From the NCBI GenBank assembly GCA_025464815.1, contig JAODMW010000113.1, forward strand, positions 1-45,622: a DNA stretch of 45,622 nucleotides. The letters run 5' to 3'. The stretch comes from Microbacteriaceae bacterium (GTDB taxonomy: Bacteria > Actinomycetota > Actinomycetes > Actinomycetales > Microbacteriaceae). Below are positions 29,773-40,535 of this stretch, one piece after another. Made by a program: the position numbers and the translations under genes. Each line of letters opens with the position of its first letter. The stretch's first letter is position 1. A model generated the notes under the pieces. That model saw only the letters and a list, made by a program, of their open reading frames with translations, was not told where the DNA came from and ran no database searches.

Positions 29773-29883
29773 TCAGCGCTGGCCGCGGAACAGGTTGTAC
29801 AGCACCACGACGGAGACATAGCCGATCGCCAGTGTGGCCAACACGAGCAGGCCGATGAAGAACAGTTCCAGACCGAGGTACAT
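29773..29883 (-). CDS. 36-aa single-pass membrane microprotein
   Basis: MYLGLELFFIGLLVLATLAIGYVSVVVLYNLFRGQR; below the ORF-track length cut-off. Confidence 0.55.
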   Translation of the reverse strand: MYLGLELFFIGLLVLATLAIGYVSVVVLYNLFRGQR

Positions 29884-29892
29884 GGGTCAATT

Positions 29893-30198
29893 CTATGCCG
29901 AGGCCAGCTGCAGTGCGCCAAGCACGGCAGTGGCGATCGCGAGGATCACGACCGAGCCGCCGAGGCTGGCCATCATGCGATTGACGAGGCCCTCCTTGCG
30001 ATCCAGCGAGAGCTGCACGCAGAAAGTCACGATCGTGGCACCGGCGAGCACGATCGGAACCCAGGTCAGGTACTGGTCGACCGGCACCAGGATGCCGATG
30101 AGTACCGCGCCGACCACGGCGAGAATCCAGATCGGAATCACGCTGCTGAGTGCCAGGCGTTTGCCCTGCTGGTCGATGGTCACGCTCCAATCTTGCAC
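29893..30198 (-). CDS. Hypothetical three-TM membrane protein
   Basis: Hydrophobic helices VIPIWILAVVGAVLIGILVPV, WVPIVLAGATIVTFCVQL, GGSVVILAIATAVLGALQL. Confidence 0.7.
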   Translation of the reverse strand: MQDWSVTIDQQGKRLALSSVIPIWILAVVGAVLIGILVPVDQYLTWVPIVLAGATIVTFCVQLSLDRKEGLVNRMMASLGGSVVILAIATAVLGALQLASA

Positions 30199-30247
30199 CC
30201 TCGCGCGGATTGGCCGCTAAAAGAGCCTTTAGACTGTCGTCTGGCAC

Positions 30248-30952
30248 TTGGAGGACCCGTTGGCGCAGCTATTGATCCTGACTTCTGCCGTCAACAGCGA
30301 CGTCTTACCGGCGCTCGGGCTTCTCAGCCACCGCACTCGCCAGATTCCCGCTGAGCCGGCATCCCTCATCACCGCGCCCAGTTGCGATCTCATCCTGGTG
30401 GACGCCCGCCAGGATCTGGCCAGCGCCAAGTCCCTCTGCAAGATTCTCAACACCACGGGCGTGAACGTTCCGCTCATGCTGATTCTCACCGAGGGCGGCC
30501 TCACCGCCGTCAGCGCCGACTGGGGAATCGACGATGTCATTCTCGAAACGGCGGGACCCGCGGAGGTGGATGCCCGCATCCGCCTCGTCGTCGGACGCCA
30601 GGCTCTCGACAAGACGAGCAACAAGATCCACGCCTCCGGCGTCGTGATCGACGAGGCCAGTTATTCGGCCAAGGTGCATGGACGCCCGCTCGACCTCACC
30701 TTCAAGGAGTTCGAGCTGCTGCGCTTTCTCGCGACGCATCCTTCCCGCGTCTTCACGCGCGAACAGCTGCTGAGCGAGGTCTGGGGCTACGACTACTTCG
30801 GCGGCACCCGCACCGTCGACGTCCATGTGCGACGCCTGCGCGCGAAGCTCGGCGATCTCGAGTCGCTCATCGGAACCGTACGCAACGTCGGATACCGCTT
30901 CAACGTCTACGAGGACGACCCAGAACGCCTTGCCCAATCCGTCAACTCCTGA
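30248..30952 (+). CDS. glnR: GlnR-like winged-helix regulator (atypical OmpR family)
   Basis: [64 protein letters not shown]...[37 protein letters not shown] resembles actinobacterial GlnR; complete wHTH. Confidence 0.8.
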   Translation: MEDPLAQLLILTSAVNSDVLPALGLLSHRTRQIPAEPASLITAPSCDLILVDARQDLASAKSLCKILNTTGVNVPLMLILTEGGLTAVSADWGIDDVILETAGPAEVDARIRLVVGRQALDKTSNKIHASGVVIDEASYSAKVHGRPLDLTFKEFELLRFLATHPSRVFTREQLLSEVWGYDYFGGTRTVDVHVRRLRAKLGDLESLIGTVRNVGYRFNVYEDDPERLAQSVNS

Positions 30953-31736
30953 CCTCGGGGCCCTGTTGCGCATCGCCGAGGCGGCGCGCAATCATGACGG
31001 CCAGCCGCCGTTCTCCGACCAGAGTCTCGTCGACCTGCGGACGGGAGAGCGCGAAGCGATCCTGATCGCGGAGGTCGCGGCGGCGATCGTGTCCCCGACC
31101 GAGGCCGAGTTCGTCGTGGCTCCGGATGCCCGCGGGCACGGCCACGGAACGGCGCTGCTCGAACGGATCATCGCCGGGGCAAGCGGAGAGCTGCGCATCT
31201 GGGCCCACGGGGACCACCCGGCAGCCCGCAGGCTCGCCCGCAGCCACGGTCTCCAGCCGATCCGCGAACTGCTGCAGCTGCGGGCACCCGTCCCCGAACT
31301 CAGACCGGTCGAGACGGAGCACTTTCTTCCCGGGCAGGATGAGGAGGCCTGGCTGGCGCTCAACGCGAAGGCCTTCGCATCCCACCCGGAACAGGGTTCG
31401 GTGAGCCGGGCGGACCTCGACGAGCTGATGTCCGAGAGCTGGTTCAGCAGCGACGACTTCCTCGTTCTCCGCGACGGCAACCAGATGATCGGCTTCTGCT
31501 GGCTCAAGACCGAGGGTGGGCTGGGAGAGTTCTACGTGGTCGGCGTCGATCCGGAGCGACAGCGGCAGGGACTGGGCCGACGACTCATGGATGCCGGCTT
31601 CGCGCGTCTTGCCGAGCTGGGCATCCGTACCGCGTCCCTGTATGTCGAGGCCGACAACGCCCCGGCGGTGGAGCTCTACCGGTCGCTCGGTTTCGTCGAC
31701 CACTCGGTCGACATCCAGTACGCGCTGATCCGCTGA
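30930..31736 (+). CDS. mshD: Mycothiol synthase MshD (tandem GNAT)
   Basis: [22 protein letters not shown]...[30 protein letters not shown]...[57 protein letters not shown]; start uncertain. Confidence 0.92.
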   Translation: MPNPSTPDLGALLRIAEAARNHDGQPPFSDQSLVDLRTGEREAILIAEVAAAIVSPTEAEFVVAPDARGHGHGTALLERIIAGASGELRIWAHGDHPAARRLARSHGLQPIRELLQLRAPVPELRPVETEHFLPGQDEEAWLALNAKAFASHPEQGSVSRADLDELMSESWFSSDDFLVLRDGNQMIGFCWLKTEGGLGEFYVVGVDPERQRQGLGRRLMDAGFARLAELGIRTASLYVEADNAPAVELYRSLGFVDHSVDIQYALIR

Positions 31737-31854
31737 CCTCACGGCGCAACCCCGACCCGAACCGTTGCGGGGGATCGTGCGCGGCGAGTCCGCCATCGGG
31801 ATATCGACTCGCCTGGAGCCTCCTCCGCAACTGGGGTGGGCAGGCCGTGGCTGC

Positions 31855-31876
31855 GTTAACCCCGCGTTCACATCCC
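31855..31876 (+). promoter_or_regulatory. Candidate PHO box upstream of ppk
   Basis: gttaaccccgc + gttcacatccc, 11-bp direct repeat units resembling actinobacterial GTTCACC-type PHO boxes. Confidence 0.7.
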
Positions 31877-31915
31877 TCTCAATACTCCCGAAGGGTGAAG
31901 TGGGATGATGATGCA

Positions 31916-34090
31916 ATGGACAGCGAGACCTATCTGGGCGAGGCAGGGCTCGCCACTGACACCCTCGACGACGACTACGACTCCAGCTGGGTGGACGACG
32001 GCACTCTTCCGCCGAACCGGTATCTCGACCGCGAACTGAGCTGGCTCGCCTTCAACACGCGCGTGCTCGAGCTCGCCGAAGACCCGGAACTCCCACTGCT
32101 CGAACGCGCGAACTTCCTCGCGATCTTCGCCAGCAATCTCGACGAGTTCTTCATGGTGCGCATCGCTGGTCTCAAGCGCCGCATCCTCACCGGCCTCGCG
32201 GTCCCGACCAACGTCGGTACCGCGCCGACGGAGGTGCTCGCCGTGATCCAGGATCGCGCCCACGAGTTGCAGGCACGTCACGCCGCCGCCTTCCGCGACC
32301 TCGTCAAGCCCGACCTCGATGATGCCGGAATCCACATCGAGACCTGGAGCGATCTCGGCCCCGCCGACCGCGAGTCGCTGGACGAGATCTTCTCGGCGCG
32401 GATCTTCCCGGTGCTCATGCCTCTCGCGGTCGATCCGGCGCACCCCTTCCCGTACATCTCGGGGCTCTCGCTCAACCTGTCGATCCGGGTGCGCAACCCC
32501 AAGATCGGCAAGGAGGAGTTCGCGCGCCTCAAGGTGCCGCCGATGCTGCCGCGCTTCGTGCAGCTCCCGGATGACGGCAGCGGCCTGCTGCGCTTCATCC
32601 CGCTCGAAGACCTCATTTCCAATCACCTGGGGGACCTCTTCCCCGGCATGGAGATCCTCGACCACCACGAATTCCGAGTTACCCGCAACGAGGATGTCGA
32701 GGTCGAGGAGGACGAGTCGGAGAACCTCATCCAGACTCTCGAACGCGAACTGCTGCGCCGCCGGTTCGGACCGCCGATCCGCCTCGAGATCACCGACGAC
32801 ATGGACGAGGTCACCCTCAACCTGCTCGTACGCGAACTCGACATCACGGAACAGGAGGTCTACCGGCTGCCGGCTCCACTCGATCTCGGTGGCCTGTTCG
32901 AGCTGGCCAAGATCGATCGGCCGCGGCTCAAATACAGCAGGCACGTTCCCACGACGAGCGTGAGCCTGCTGCCTACCGAGCCCAATGCCGCCCCAGACGT
33001 CTTCGGCTCGATCGACCGTCAGGACATCCTGCTGCACCACCCATACGAGTCGTTCGCGACGAGCGTGCAGTCCTTCCTCGAGCAGGCTGCTGCCGACCCC
33101 GACGTGCTCGCCATCAAACTGACCCTGTACCGCACCTCCGGCGACAGTCCGATCGTCGAGGCGCTCATCCAGGCGGCGGAGGCCGGCAAACAGGTGCTCG
33201 CGCTCGTGGAGATCAAGGCGCGCTTCGACGAGTCGGCGAACATCAGCTGGGCGCGCAAGCTCGAGAAGGCCGGCGTGCACGTGGTCTACGGGCTTGTCGG
33301 GCTCAAGACGCACTGCAAGCTCGCCCTCGTGATCCGCCAGGAGGGCGGCGTTCTTCGTCACTACAGCCACATCGGCACGGGCAACTACAACCCGAAGACG
33401 AGCCGCATCTACGAAGACCTCGGGCTCCTGACGGCGAGCGGCACGGTGGGAAAGGACCTCACGCGCCTCTTCAACGAGCTCTCCGGCTACGCCATCGAAA
33501 AGAAGTTCAAGCGTCTGCTCGTCGCTCCCCTGCACCTCCGGAAGGGATTGCTCAAACGCATCAAGACCGAAGCCGAGAACGCGCTGAACGGTTTGCCGTC
33601 AGGAATCCGGATCAAGCTCAACTCGATCGTCGACGAAGCGATAATCGACGCCCTCTACCGGGCGAGCGAGGCGGGTGTTCCGATCGAGCTGGTCGTGCGT
33701 GGCATCTGCGCGATCCGGCCGGGAGTGGAGGGGCTGAGCGAGAACATCAGGGTGCGCTCGATTCTCGGTCGCTACCTCGAACACTCGCGGATCTTCTCCT
33801 TCGTCAACGGCGGCGACCCCCAGGTCTACATCGGCAGCGCGGACATGATGCACCGTAATCTCGACCGTCGCGTCGAGGCGCTCGTGCGACTTACCAGCCC
33901 GGACCACCTGCGCGAGATCGATGAGCTGTTCGATCTCGCCATGTCGGACGAGACCTCCTCGTGGATGCTCGACGGAGACGGCACCTGGACCCGCCATCAC
34001 CGTGCGGATGATGGTTCGGAGCTCGAGGACATGCAGAATGTTCTGATGCGACAGATCAGCCAGAGAAAGCGCGTCGGAGTCAGCCGGTGA
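31916..34090 (+). CDS. ppk: Polyphosphate kinase 1
   Basis: [120 protein letters not shown]. Confidence 0.97.
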   Translation: MDSETYLGEAGLATDTLDDDYDSSWVDDGTLPPNRYLDRELSWLAFNTRVLELAEDPELPLLERANFLAIFASNLDEFFMVRIAGLKRRILTGLAVPTNVGTAPTEVLAVIQDRAHELQARHAAAFRDLVKPDLDDAGIHIETWSDLGPADRESLDEIFSARIFPVLMPLAVDPAHPFPYISGLSLNLSIRVRNPKIGKEEFARLKVPPMLPRFVQLPDDGSGLLRFIPLEDLISNHLGDLFPGMEILDHHEFRVTRNEDVEVEEDESENLIQTLERELLRRRFGPPIRLEITDDMDEVTLNLLVRELDITEQEVYRLPAPLDLGGLFELAKIDRPRLKYSRHVPTTSVSLLPTEPNAAPDVFGSIDRQDILLHHPYESFATSVQSFLEQAAADPDVLAIKLTLYRTSGDSPIVEALIQAAEAGKQVLALVEIKARFDESANISWARKLEKAGVHVVYGLVGLKTHCKLALVIRQEGGVLRHYSHIGTGNYNPKTSRIYEDLGLLTASGTVGKDLTRLFNELSGYAIEKKFKRLLVAPLHLRKGLLKRIKTEAENALNGLPSGIRIKLNSIVDEAIIDALYRASEAGVPIELVVRGICAIRPGVEGLSENIRVRSILGRYLEHSRIFSFVNGGDPQVYIGSADMMHRNLDRRVEALVRLTSPDHLREIDELFDLAMSDETSSWMLDGDGTWTRHHRADDGSELEDMQNVLMRQISQRKRVGVSR

Positions 34091-35037
34091 CGATCGCAGG
34101 ACCTTCCGTGGTCCTCGCTGCCGGCGCGATCTGCTGGCGCACCGTGGCGGGCAAGACCCAGGTGCTGCTGGTGCACCGGGGGGAACGCGCCGACACATCC
34201 CTGCCGAAGGGAAAGATGGATCCGGGAGAGACGCCCCCGCAAACTGCCGTGCGCGAGATCGCCGAAGAGACCGGACTCTCGATCACCCTCGGTGCTCCAC
34301 TGGGAACGACCGAGTACACGATGCCGGGCGGTCGGGAGACGATCGGCTATTACTGGGCCGCCGAAGTGAACGACAGCATCGCCGCCGCATCCACCTTCGT
34401 CCCCAACCAGGAGATCGCCGCCGTCGAATGGCTCTCGATCAGGGCGGCGCGCGGCGCGCTCACCTACGAGCGCGATCGGGACGTGCTCGACCGCTTCGCC
34501 GAGCGGGTCAGTGCAGGCACCGCACGCACCTTCCCGATCATCGCGCTGCGCCACGGCAAGGCGGTTCCTCCGGCGAGCTGGGACGGACCGGATGCCACGC
34601 GTCCCTTGCTGCACCGCGGCCTCGAACAGTCGCAGAGTGTGGCGCCCGCCGTTGCGGCGTGGAGCCCGAAGAAGCTCATCAGCAGCACCGCGACTCGCTG
34701 CCTCGCCACCATCGAGCCCATAGCTGCCCTGACCGGGCTGCCCGTCAAGCAGTCGGCCGGCATCAGCCAGGACGCCTACGAGGACGGCACGGCGAAAGTC
34801 CGCAACATCGTCACCAAACGGGTGCGGAAACAGGAGTCGGTGGTGTTCTGCAGCCACGGCCCCGTTCTGCCCGAGATCATCGATGCGATCGCCGGGGCGA
34901 CGAACACGCCGCTGGATGCTCCGCTGCGCCGTGCCGCCATGCTGTCGACCTCGTCGTTCACCGTTCTGCATGTTTCGGTCGAGCATCCGGAAAATGGCCT
35001 CGTCGCGATCGAAACCCACGGCCCCGTGCTCGATTGA
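34087..35037 (+). CDS. NUDIX hydrolase fused to a histidine phosphatase (SixA/RHG) domain, MutT1-like
   Basis: Nudix box [24 protein letters not shown]-terminal half has [37 protein letters not shown]...[13 protein letters not shown]. Confidence 0.92.
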   Translation: MTIAGPSVVLAAGAICWRTVAGKTQVLLVHRGERADTSLPKGKMDPGETPPQTAVREIAEETGLSITLGAPLGTTEYTMPGGRETIGYYWAAEVNDSIAAASTFVPNQEIAAVEWLSIRAARGALTYERDRDVLDRFAERVSAGTARTFPIIALRHGKAVPPASWDGPDATRPLLHRGLEQSQSVAPAVAAWSPKKLISSTATRCLATIEPIAALTGLPVKQSAGISQDAYEDGTAKVRNIVTKRVRKQESVVFCSHGPVLPEIIDAIAGATNTPLDAPLRRAAMLSTSSFTVLHVSVEHPENGLVAIETHGPVLD

Positions 35038-35055
35038 GCCGGATATTTCCCCGTT

Positions 35056-35077
35056 GTTAACCCTCCGTTTACCCAAC
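35056..35077 (+). promoter_or_regulatory. Candidate PHO box upstream of pstS
   Basis: gttaaccctcc + gtttacccaac, 11-bp direct repeat units. Confidence 0.75.
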
Positions 35078-35173
35078 GGGCCGAACTTGGACAACCTGCG
35101 TTCGTAACCTCGCTGGGGGGTCGGCACCGGCCCTCATCCTGTAATCCAAGCATCACCTCCCGAAGGGAACTCC

Positions 35174-36286
35174 GTGAACGTCAAGCGACGTATCTTTACA
35201 CGCGCGAGCAGCATCGCTGCCATTGCCATCGCAGGCACCATCCTCCTGTCCTCCTGTGCGGCAAACGAGGCAGCCCCGACCACATCCGCCTCCTCGGCTC
35301 CGGTCAGCAAACTGAGCGGCACGCTCAACGGCATCGGCTCCTCCGCACAGGGCGCCGCTGAGACCGCCTGGATCGCCGGCTTCCAGCAGGCCAACCCGCA
35401 GGTCACCGTCAACTACGACCCCCAGGGTTCGGGCGCCGGTCGCACCAACTTCATCTCGGGTGCGGCTGACTTCGCCGGCTCGGATGCCGCGATGAAGGAC
35501 ACCGAGCTCGCAACCGTATCGCCGCTCTGCAAGGCAGGCACCAAGGCGATCGACCTCCCGGTGTACATCTCCCCGATCGCCATCGCCTACAACGTCGCCG
35601 GCCTCACCGACCTGAAGCTCGACGCCGCGACCATCGCCGGCATCTTCAAGGGCACCATCACCAAGTGGAGCGACCCCGCCATCAAGTCGCAGAACTCCGG
35701 AGCCACGCTTCCGGATGCCGCGATCACCGTGGTCCACCGCTCGGATGACTCCGGCACGACCCAGAACTTCACCGACTACCTGAGCGCCAACGCACCGACG
35801 GTGTGGGACAAGCCGGCCGCCCAGACCTACCCCTACGCCGTCGGTGACGCCGCCAAGGGAACTTCGGGTGTCGCGGATGCCGTCAAGGGTGCAGCGAACA
35901 GCATCGCCTACATCGACGAGTCCGGCGCGACCGGCCTCAGCATCGCGCAGCTCAAGGTCGGCTCCGCCTACGTGAAGATCAACGCCGCGGGAGCAGCCGA
36001 TGTCGTCGCCAAGTCCCCGGTGGCCACCGGCCGCGGGACCAATGACCTCGCCATCGCGATCGACCGCAAGAACACGGACAAGAACGCCTGGCCGATGGTT
36101 CTGGTCAGCTACTTGATCGTCTGCAACACCTATGCCGACGCCGCGAAGGGTGAGCTCGTCAAGGCTTACGCTACTTACGTGGCAAGCAGCGAAGGACAGT
36201 CTGCTGCCGCAACGCAGGCCGGCTCCGCCCCCCTCTCGGCCGATCTGGCCACGAAGGTTGCGACAGCAATCGCTACCATCAAGTAG
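35174..36286 (+). CDS. pstS: Phosphate ABC transporter substrate-binding protein PstS
   Basis: Lipobox ILLSSCA; GSSAQGAAETAWIAGFQQANPQVTVNYDPQGSGAGRTNFISGAADFAGSDAAM; HRSDDSGTTQNFTDYL. Confidence 0.97.
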   Translation: MNVKRRIFTRASSIAAIAIAGTILLSSCAANEAAPTTSASSAPVSKLSGTLNGIGSSAQGAAETAWIAGFQQANPQVTVNYDPQGSGAGRTNFISGAADFAGSDAAMKDTELATVSPLCKAGTKAIDLPVYISPIAIAYNVAGLTDLKLDAATIAGIFKGTITKWSDPAIKSQNSGATLPDAAITVVHRSDDSGTTQNFTDYLSANAPTVWDKPAAQTYPYAVGDAAKGTSGVADAVKGAANSIAYIDESGATGLSIAQLKVGSAYVKINAAGAADVVAKSPVATGRGTNDLAIAIDRKNTDKNAWPMVLVSYLIVCNTYADAAKGELVKAYATYVASSEGQSAAATQAGSAPLSADLATKVATAIATIK

Positions 36287-36297
36287 CACCCGCACGC

Positions 36298-36336
36298 ACT
36301 CGGCCTGGGCTGCTCGATTGGCAGCCCAGGCCGAGT
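36298..36336 (+). terminator. Strong hairpin between pstS and pstC
   Basis: actcggcctgggctgc-tcgattg-gcagcccaggccgagt; perfect 16-bp stem, 7-nt loop. Confidence 0.85.
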
Positions 36337-36386
36337 TTGCGGTTCACCACCAACAAGTTCCACCGTCGGACGTCAGGAACCAATAG

Positions 36387-37328
36387 ATGACCACCGAAAC
36401 AACAGGCGTTATCAAAGCCCGAGTGCGCCTGGGCGATCGAGTGTTCTCCACCAGCACCATCGTCGCGGGGTCGCTGATCCTCGTCGTCCTGGCCGCCGTC
36501 GCGGTCTTCCTCGTCGTCCAGAGCATCCCCGCCATCGTTGCCAAGCCGGGTACGCTGCCCAATGCGGCTCCCAACTTCTGGGCCTACGTCTGGCCCCTCG
36601 TCTTCGGTACCGTCTGGGCGGCGGCCATCGCGCTCGTCATCTCGATCCCCATCTCGATCGGCGTCGCCCTCTTCATCTCGCACTATGCGCCACGTCGGCT
36701 CGCACAGGGCCTCGGTTACATCATCGATCTGCTCGCGGCGGTCCCCTCCGTCGTGTTCGGGCTGTGGGGCGTGCTGGTACTGGCGAGGGCCATCCAGCCC
36801 TTCTTCGTCTGGCTGAACGCGAACTTCGGCTGGATTCCGCTCTTCGGCGGCACCGTGTCCGGTACCGGAAAGACCGTGTTGACCGTGGCGATCGTGCTCG
36901 CTGTGATGGTGCTCCCGATCATGACCGCGGTCTGTCGTGAGGTATTCCTCCAGACGCCGCGGCTGCACGAGGAGGCGGCCCTCGCCCTCGGTGCGACCCG
37001 CTGGGAGATGATCCGCACGGCTGTGCTGCCGTTCGGTCGGCCTGGCATCATCTCCGCCTCCATGCTCGGCCTGGGCCGCGCGCTCGGCGAGACGCTCGCC
37101 GTGGCCATGGTGCTCTCGCCTGCGGTCGTGATCAACTTCTTCCTGCTCACTTCGCAGAACCCCAATACGATTGCGAGCAACATCGCACTGCAGTTCCCTG
37201 AAGCATCCGGAATCGGCATCAACACCCTGATCGCCTCCGGCCTCGTTCTGTTCGTCATCACCTTCATCGTCAACGCGATCGCGAGGTTCGCGATCAACCG
37301 CCGCAAAGCCTTCTCTGGAGCGAACTGA
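36387..37328 (+). CDS. pstC: Phosphate ABC transporter permease PstC
   Basis: YIIDLLAAVPSVVFGLWGVLVL...LHEEAALALGATRWEMIRTAVLPFGRPGIISASMLGLGRALGETLAV. Confidence 0.97.
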   Translation: MTTETTGVIKARVRLGDRVFSTSTIVAGSLILVVLAAVAVFLVVQSIPAIVAKPGTLPNAAPNFWAYVWPLVFGTVWAAAIALVISIPISIGVALFISHYAPRRLAQGLGYIIDLLAAVPSVVFGLWGVLVLARAIQPFFVWLNANFGWIPLFGGTVSGTGKTVLTVAIVLAVMVLPIMTAVCREVFLQTPRLHEEAALALGATRWEMIRTAVLPFGRPGIISASMLGLGRALGETLAVAMVLSPAVVINFFLLTSQNPNTIASNIALQFPEASGIGINTLIASGLVLFVITFIVNAIARFAINRRKAFSGAN

Positions 37329-38413
37329 TGGCCGTGTCCGTTGCGCGTCCGATGACCAATTCCCTCACCACGGGCAGGCTGCCCAGGGGAAGCGTCTGGA
37401 TGATCCTCGTCGGCAGCTGGATACTGCTCGGGATCGTGTTCCTGCTCGTGCAGATGGCCGGCGGAACGAAGCAGTACAACCTGGTCGGCGCGCTGTTCCT
37501 CGGGACCGTGCTGTTCGACATCCTCGTGTTCACGATCGCCTATCTTGTCGAGGGCGGCCGTCAAGCCAGGGATCGGCTGGCAACGTCGCTCATCGCGACG
37601 GCGTTCATCATCGCCCTGCTGCCGCTCATATCGCTCATCTACACGGTGCTGCTCAACGGCTTCGCACGAATGGTCCAGCCTTCGTTCTTCACCGAGTCGA
37701 TGCGCAACGTGCTCGATGCGGGCGGTGGCGCCGTCCACGCGATCGTCGGCACGCTGGAGATCACCGGACTCGCCACCGTCTTCTCGGTGCCGATCGGGCT
37801 GCTGACCTCGATCTACCTCGTCGAATACGGCAAAGGTCAGCTGGCCCGCACGATCACCTTCCTGGTGGATGTCATGACCGGCATCCCCTCGATCGTCGCC
37901 GGACTCTTCGCCTATGCCTTCTTCGTGCTGCTCACCGGCAATGTCGGTTACCGGTCGGGCCTCGGCGGGGCAGTGGCGCTCTCCGTGCTGATGATCCCGG
38001 TCGTGGTGCGCTCTTCGGAAGAGATGCTCAAACTCGTTCCCAACGAGCTGCGCGAGGCCTCTTACGCGCTCGGCGTGCCGAAATGGCTCACGGTCCTCAA
38101 GATCGTGCTTCCGACCTCGGCCGCGGGAATCACCACGGGAATCATGCTCTCCATCGCCCGCGTGATCGGCGAGACCGCACCGCTGCTCATCGTCTCCGGT
38201 CTGACCGCGAGCATGAACTACAACCTCTTCGACGGCAGGATCATGACCGTTCCGGTTTTCGTCTACACCCAGTACGCGAATCAGGGTGCCCACCAGTCGG
38301 ACTTCGTGAACCGTGCCTGGGCCGCAGCGCTCACGCTGATTCTCATCGTCATGCTGCTCAACCTGATCGCTCGCATTATCGCCAGGATCTTCTCGCCCAA
38401 GCTCGGCCGCTAA
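37328..38413 (+). CDS. pstA: Phosphate ABC transporter permease PstA
   Basis: FLVDVMTGIPSIVAGLFAYAFFVLL...EASYALGVPKWLTVLKIVLPTSAAGITTGIMLSIARVIGETAPLL. Confidence 0.97.
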   Translation: MAVSVARPMTNSLTTGRLPRGSVWMILVGSWILLGIVFLLVQMAGGTKQYNLVGALFLGTVLFDILVFTIAYLVEGGRQARDRLATSLIATAFIIALLPLISLIYTVLLNGFARMVQPSFFTESMRNVLDAGGGAVHAIVGTLEITGLATVFSVPIGLLTSIYLVEYGKGQLARTITFLVDVMTGIPSIVAGLFAYAFFVLLTGNVGYRSGLGGAVALSVLMIPVVVRSSEEMLKLVPNELREASYALGVPKWLTVLKIVLPTSAAGITTGIMLSIARVIGETAPLLIVSGLTASMNYNLFDGRIMTVPVFVYTQYANQGAHQSDFVNRAWAAALTLILIVMLLNLIARIIARIFSPKLGR

Positions 38414-38437
38414 GCGGCGCTCAACCGAAGGAAACCC

Positions 38438-39217
38438 GTGTCCAAGCGCATCGAAGTCAACGATCTCAACGTCTACTACAGCAAATTCAAGGCCGTCGAA
38501 GGTGTTTCGCTGACCATCGAACCTCGCACCGTCACCGCTTTCATCGGTCCGAGCGGCTGCGGCAAGTCGACCTTCCTGCGCACGCTCAACCGGATGCACG
38601 AGGTCATCCCCGGCGCCCGTGTCGAAGGTGAGGTGCTCATCGACGGCAACAATCTCTACGGACCCGGCGTGGACCCCGTACTGGTGCGTCGCCAGGTCGG
38701 AATGGTCTTCCAGCGCCCCAATCCCTTCCCCACCATGTCGATTCGCGAAAACGTGCTCGCCGGTGTGAAACTCAACAACCGCAAGATCTCCAAGAGCGAT
38801 GCCGATGCCCTCGTCGAGAAATCCCTCATGAGTGCCAACCTCTGGAACGAGGTCAAGGATCGCCTTGCCATGCCCGGATCGGGACTATCAGGCGGTCAGC
38901 AGCAGCGTCTCTGCATCGCCCGTGCCATCGCCGTGCAGCCGGATGTCGTTCTGATGGACGAGCCCTGCTCCGCGCTCGACCCGATCTCGACCCTGGCGAT
39001 CGAGGACCTCATCGAGGAACTCAAACTCGAGTACACGATCGTGATCGTGACCCACAATATGCAGCAGGCCAGCCGCGTCTCGGACCGCACGGCCTTCTTC
39101 AACATCGCAGGCACCGGCAAGCCGGGCAGGCTCATCGAGTACGACGACACCAACACGATCTTCTCGAAGCCGAGCGTGCAGGCGACGGAAGACTACGTCT
39201 CGGGAAAGTTCGGATAG
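38438..39217 (+). CDS. pstB: Phosphate ABC transporter ATP-binding protein PstB
   Basis: [38 protein letters not shown]...[21 protein letters not shown]...[36 protein letters not shown]. Confidence 0.98.
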   Translation: MSKRIEVNDLNVYYSKFKAVEGVSLTIEPRTVTAFIGPSGCGKSTFLRTLNRMHEVIPGARVEGEVLIDGNNLYGPGVDPVLVRRQVGMVFQRPNPFPTMSIRENVLAGVKLNNRKISKSDADALVEKSLMSANLWNEVKDRLAMPGSGLSGGQQQRLCIARAIAVQPDVVLMDEPCSALDPISTLAIEDLIEELKLEYTIVIVTHNMQQASRVSDRTAFFNIAGTGKPGRLIEYDDTNTIFSKPSVQATEDYVSGKFG

Positions 39218-39247
39218 TCGGTCGCGATCGCCGCCGCTGGCTCGTTT

Positions 39248-39277
39248 CGGCCTGGGCGAAGAGCGGGAGCCAGGCCG
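39248..39277 (+). terminator. Possible hairpin downstream of pstB
   Basis: cggcctgg ... ccaggccg, 8-bp stem with 14-nt loop. Confidence 0.4.
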
Positions 39278-39395
39278 CAGAACGCCTCTCGGCGCATGGC
39301 CGCTCGAAGCGGCTAATAGTGGAGCCCGGGGTTACTGCGGCCCGGCGGTGGCCCTTTCGAGCCACAGCAATAATACCCCGTGGGGATTCGATTGG

Positions 39396-40025
39396 TCAGT
39401 CGAGCATGCCCGAACGCCAGAGGCGGGCGCACGATGTGAACTCGGATGCCGTCTGCGAGAGGCGAAGCGCGCGGGTGGTCAGCTCGGATCCGCGCTCAGG
39501 GGAGGTGAAGTCGACGTCGTCGGCGACGCTCGTGCATCCGAGGCTCGTCACGCGACAAAAAGCGGCAGCGCGGTCGAGAGCGATGCCGAAATCTCCCTGG
39601 AAGAGACCACGGAGGATCTGGTCCGCCAGCGCCATGATCTCGTCGGGCCCCGTCGGTGTCGTCGCCCCGGCGACGACCGGATCGATGGTCGTGGCGAGCT
39701 CGCTTCCTCGCTGGTAGAGGAAGCTCGTGCCAGCGGCATCCTGTCGCACCATGGCCCGCATGAGGTAGATGCGCCAGAGCGCTCCGGGCAGGCTGCGTGG
39801 ATTCGCGCGCGACCAGAGTTCGGCGACCGCGTCGATGCCGTGCTCGTCTGTGAAGGCGACGAGCCGATCGACCACGTCTGCCTCGGGGCTATCCCGCACG
39901 CGGCTCAGGAGGGCGTGTGCCGTGTCGTGCGCGACGCGACTGATCTGGGCGGGGTCTTCCCCGCCCTGGAGGCTCTCGAACTTGGCTCCGGAGAACTTGG
40001 TGGGCTTATGGAACTCGTCAGACAT
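39396..40025 (-). CDS. Conserved hypothetical actinobacterial protein
   Basis: MSDEFHKPTKFSGAKFESLQGGEDPAQISRVAHDTAHALLSRVRDSPEADVVDRLVAFTDEHGIDAVAELWSRANPRSLPGALWRIYLMR; helical, family recognised but function unknown. Confidence 0.8.
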   Translation of the reverse strand: MSDEFHKPTKFSGAKFESLQGGEDPAQISRVAHDTAHALLSRVRDSPEADVVDRLVAFTDEHGIDAVAELWSRANPRSLPGALWRIYLMRAMVRQDAAGTSFLYQRGSELATTIDPVVAGATTPTGPDEIMALADQILRGLFQGDFGIALDRAAAFCRVTSLGCTSVADDVDFTSPERGSELTTRALRLSQTASEFTSCARLWRSGMLD

Positions 40026-40151
40026 CCGCTCCAGCTTAAGTCAGCGGACCAGCTCTCATGCTCAGAATCGCATTGTTCAGGATGCCCTTGCCGCCGAGGG
40101 CAATGAGAGTAGCGTGCGAATTGGAGTCACCGACAAAACAGGAGGAACCCA

Positions 40152-40313
40152 ATGAATATTCTGCTCATCGTCGTGATCATCGTCGCCATCATCCTCGCCA
40201 TCACCGGCGGTTTGGTGCAATCGCTGCAGTTCCTGCTGTGGGTTGGTCTGGTGCTCGCCGCCATCGCGATCATCGCGTGGCTGATCAGGGTAATCGCGGG
40301 GCGCCGCGTCTAA
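40152..40313 (+). CDS. 53-aa two-TM membrane microprotein
   Basis: MNILLIVVIIVAIILAITGGLVQSLQFLLWVGLVLAAIAIIAWLIRVIAGRRV with upstream aggaggaa RBS; below ORF-track cut-off. Confidence 0.75.
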   Translation: MNILLIVVIIVAIILAITGGLVQSLQFLLWVGLVLAAIAIIAWLIRVIAGRRV

Positions 40314-40392
40314 GCGCAGCGCATTCCCGCCCGATGCTCTATCGATGCAGGCGGGCTCGCGACCGGCGAAATCCACGCTAGATTTAAGTCGC

Positions 40393-40465
40393 GGGCCTCT
40401 AGCTCAGTTGGTAGAGCATCGGACTTTTAATCCGCGGGTCGCGGGTTCGAGCCCCGCGGGGCCCA
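40393..40465 (+). tRNA. tRNA-Lys (anticodon TTT)
   Basis: Acceptor gggcctc/ggggccc, anticodon loop cttttaa, T-arm gcgggttcgagccccgc. Confidence 0.95.
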
Positions 40466-40466
40466 C
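40424..40466. repeat. Direct repeat / putative att site, copy 1 (tRNA-Lys 3' end)
   Basis: cttttaatccgcgggtcgcgggttcgagccccgcggggcccac, 43 bp identical to 45020-45062. Confidence 0.9.
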
Positions 40467-40535
40467 TGCAATCGTTGGGATGTCGGGCCTTCGGGCTAAC
40501 GGTCGGAAAGAAATCCCGTCCGGAACCCGTCTCAG

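Noticed and set aside
31868-33535. 555-aa minus-strand ORF
   Set aside because: Antisense shadow of ppk.
36716-38599. 627-aa minus-strand ORF
   Set aside because: Antisense to pstC/pstA/pstB, whose protein motifs are unambiguous; low-complexity His/Asp/Glu/Arg-rich composition typical of high-GC shadow ORFs.
39396-40025. Possible RNA polymerase subunit
   Set aside because: I recall homologues carrying that label in databases, but the sequence shows no RNAP motifs; kept as conserved hypothetical.
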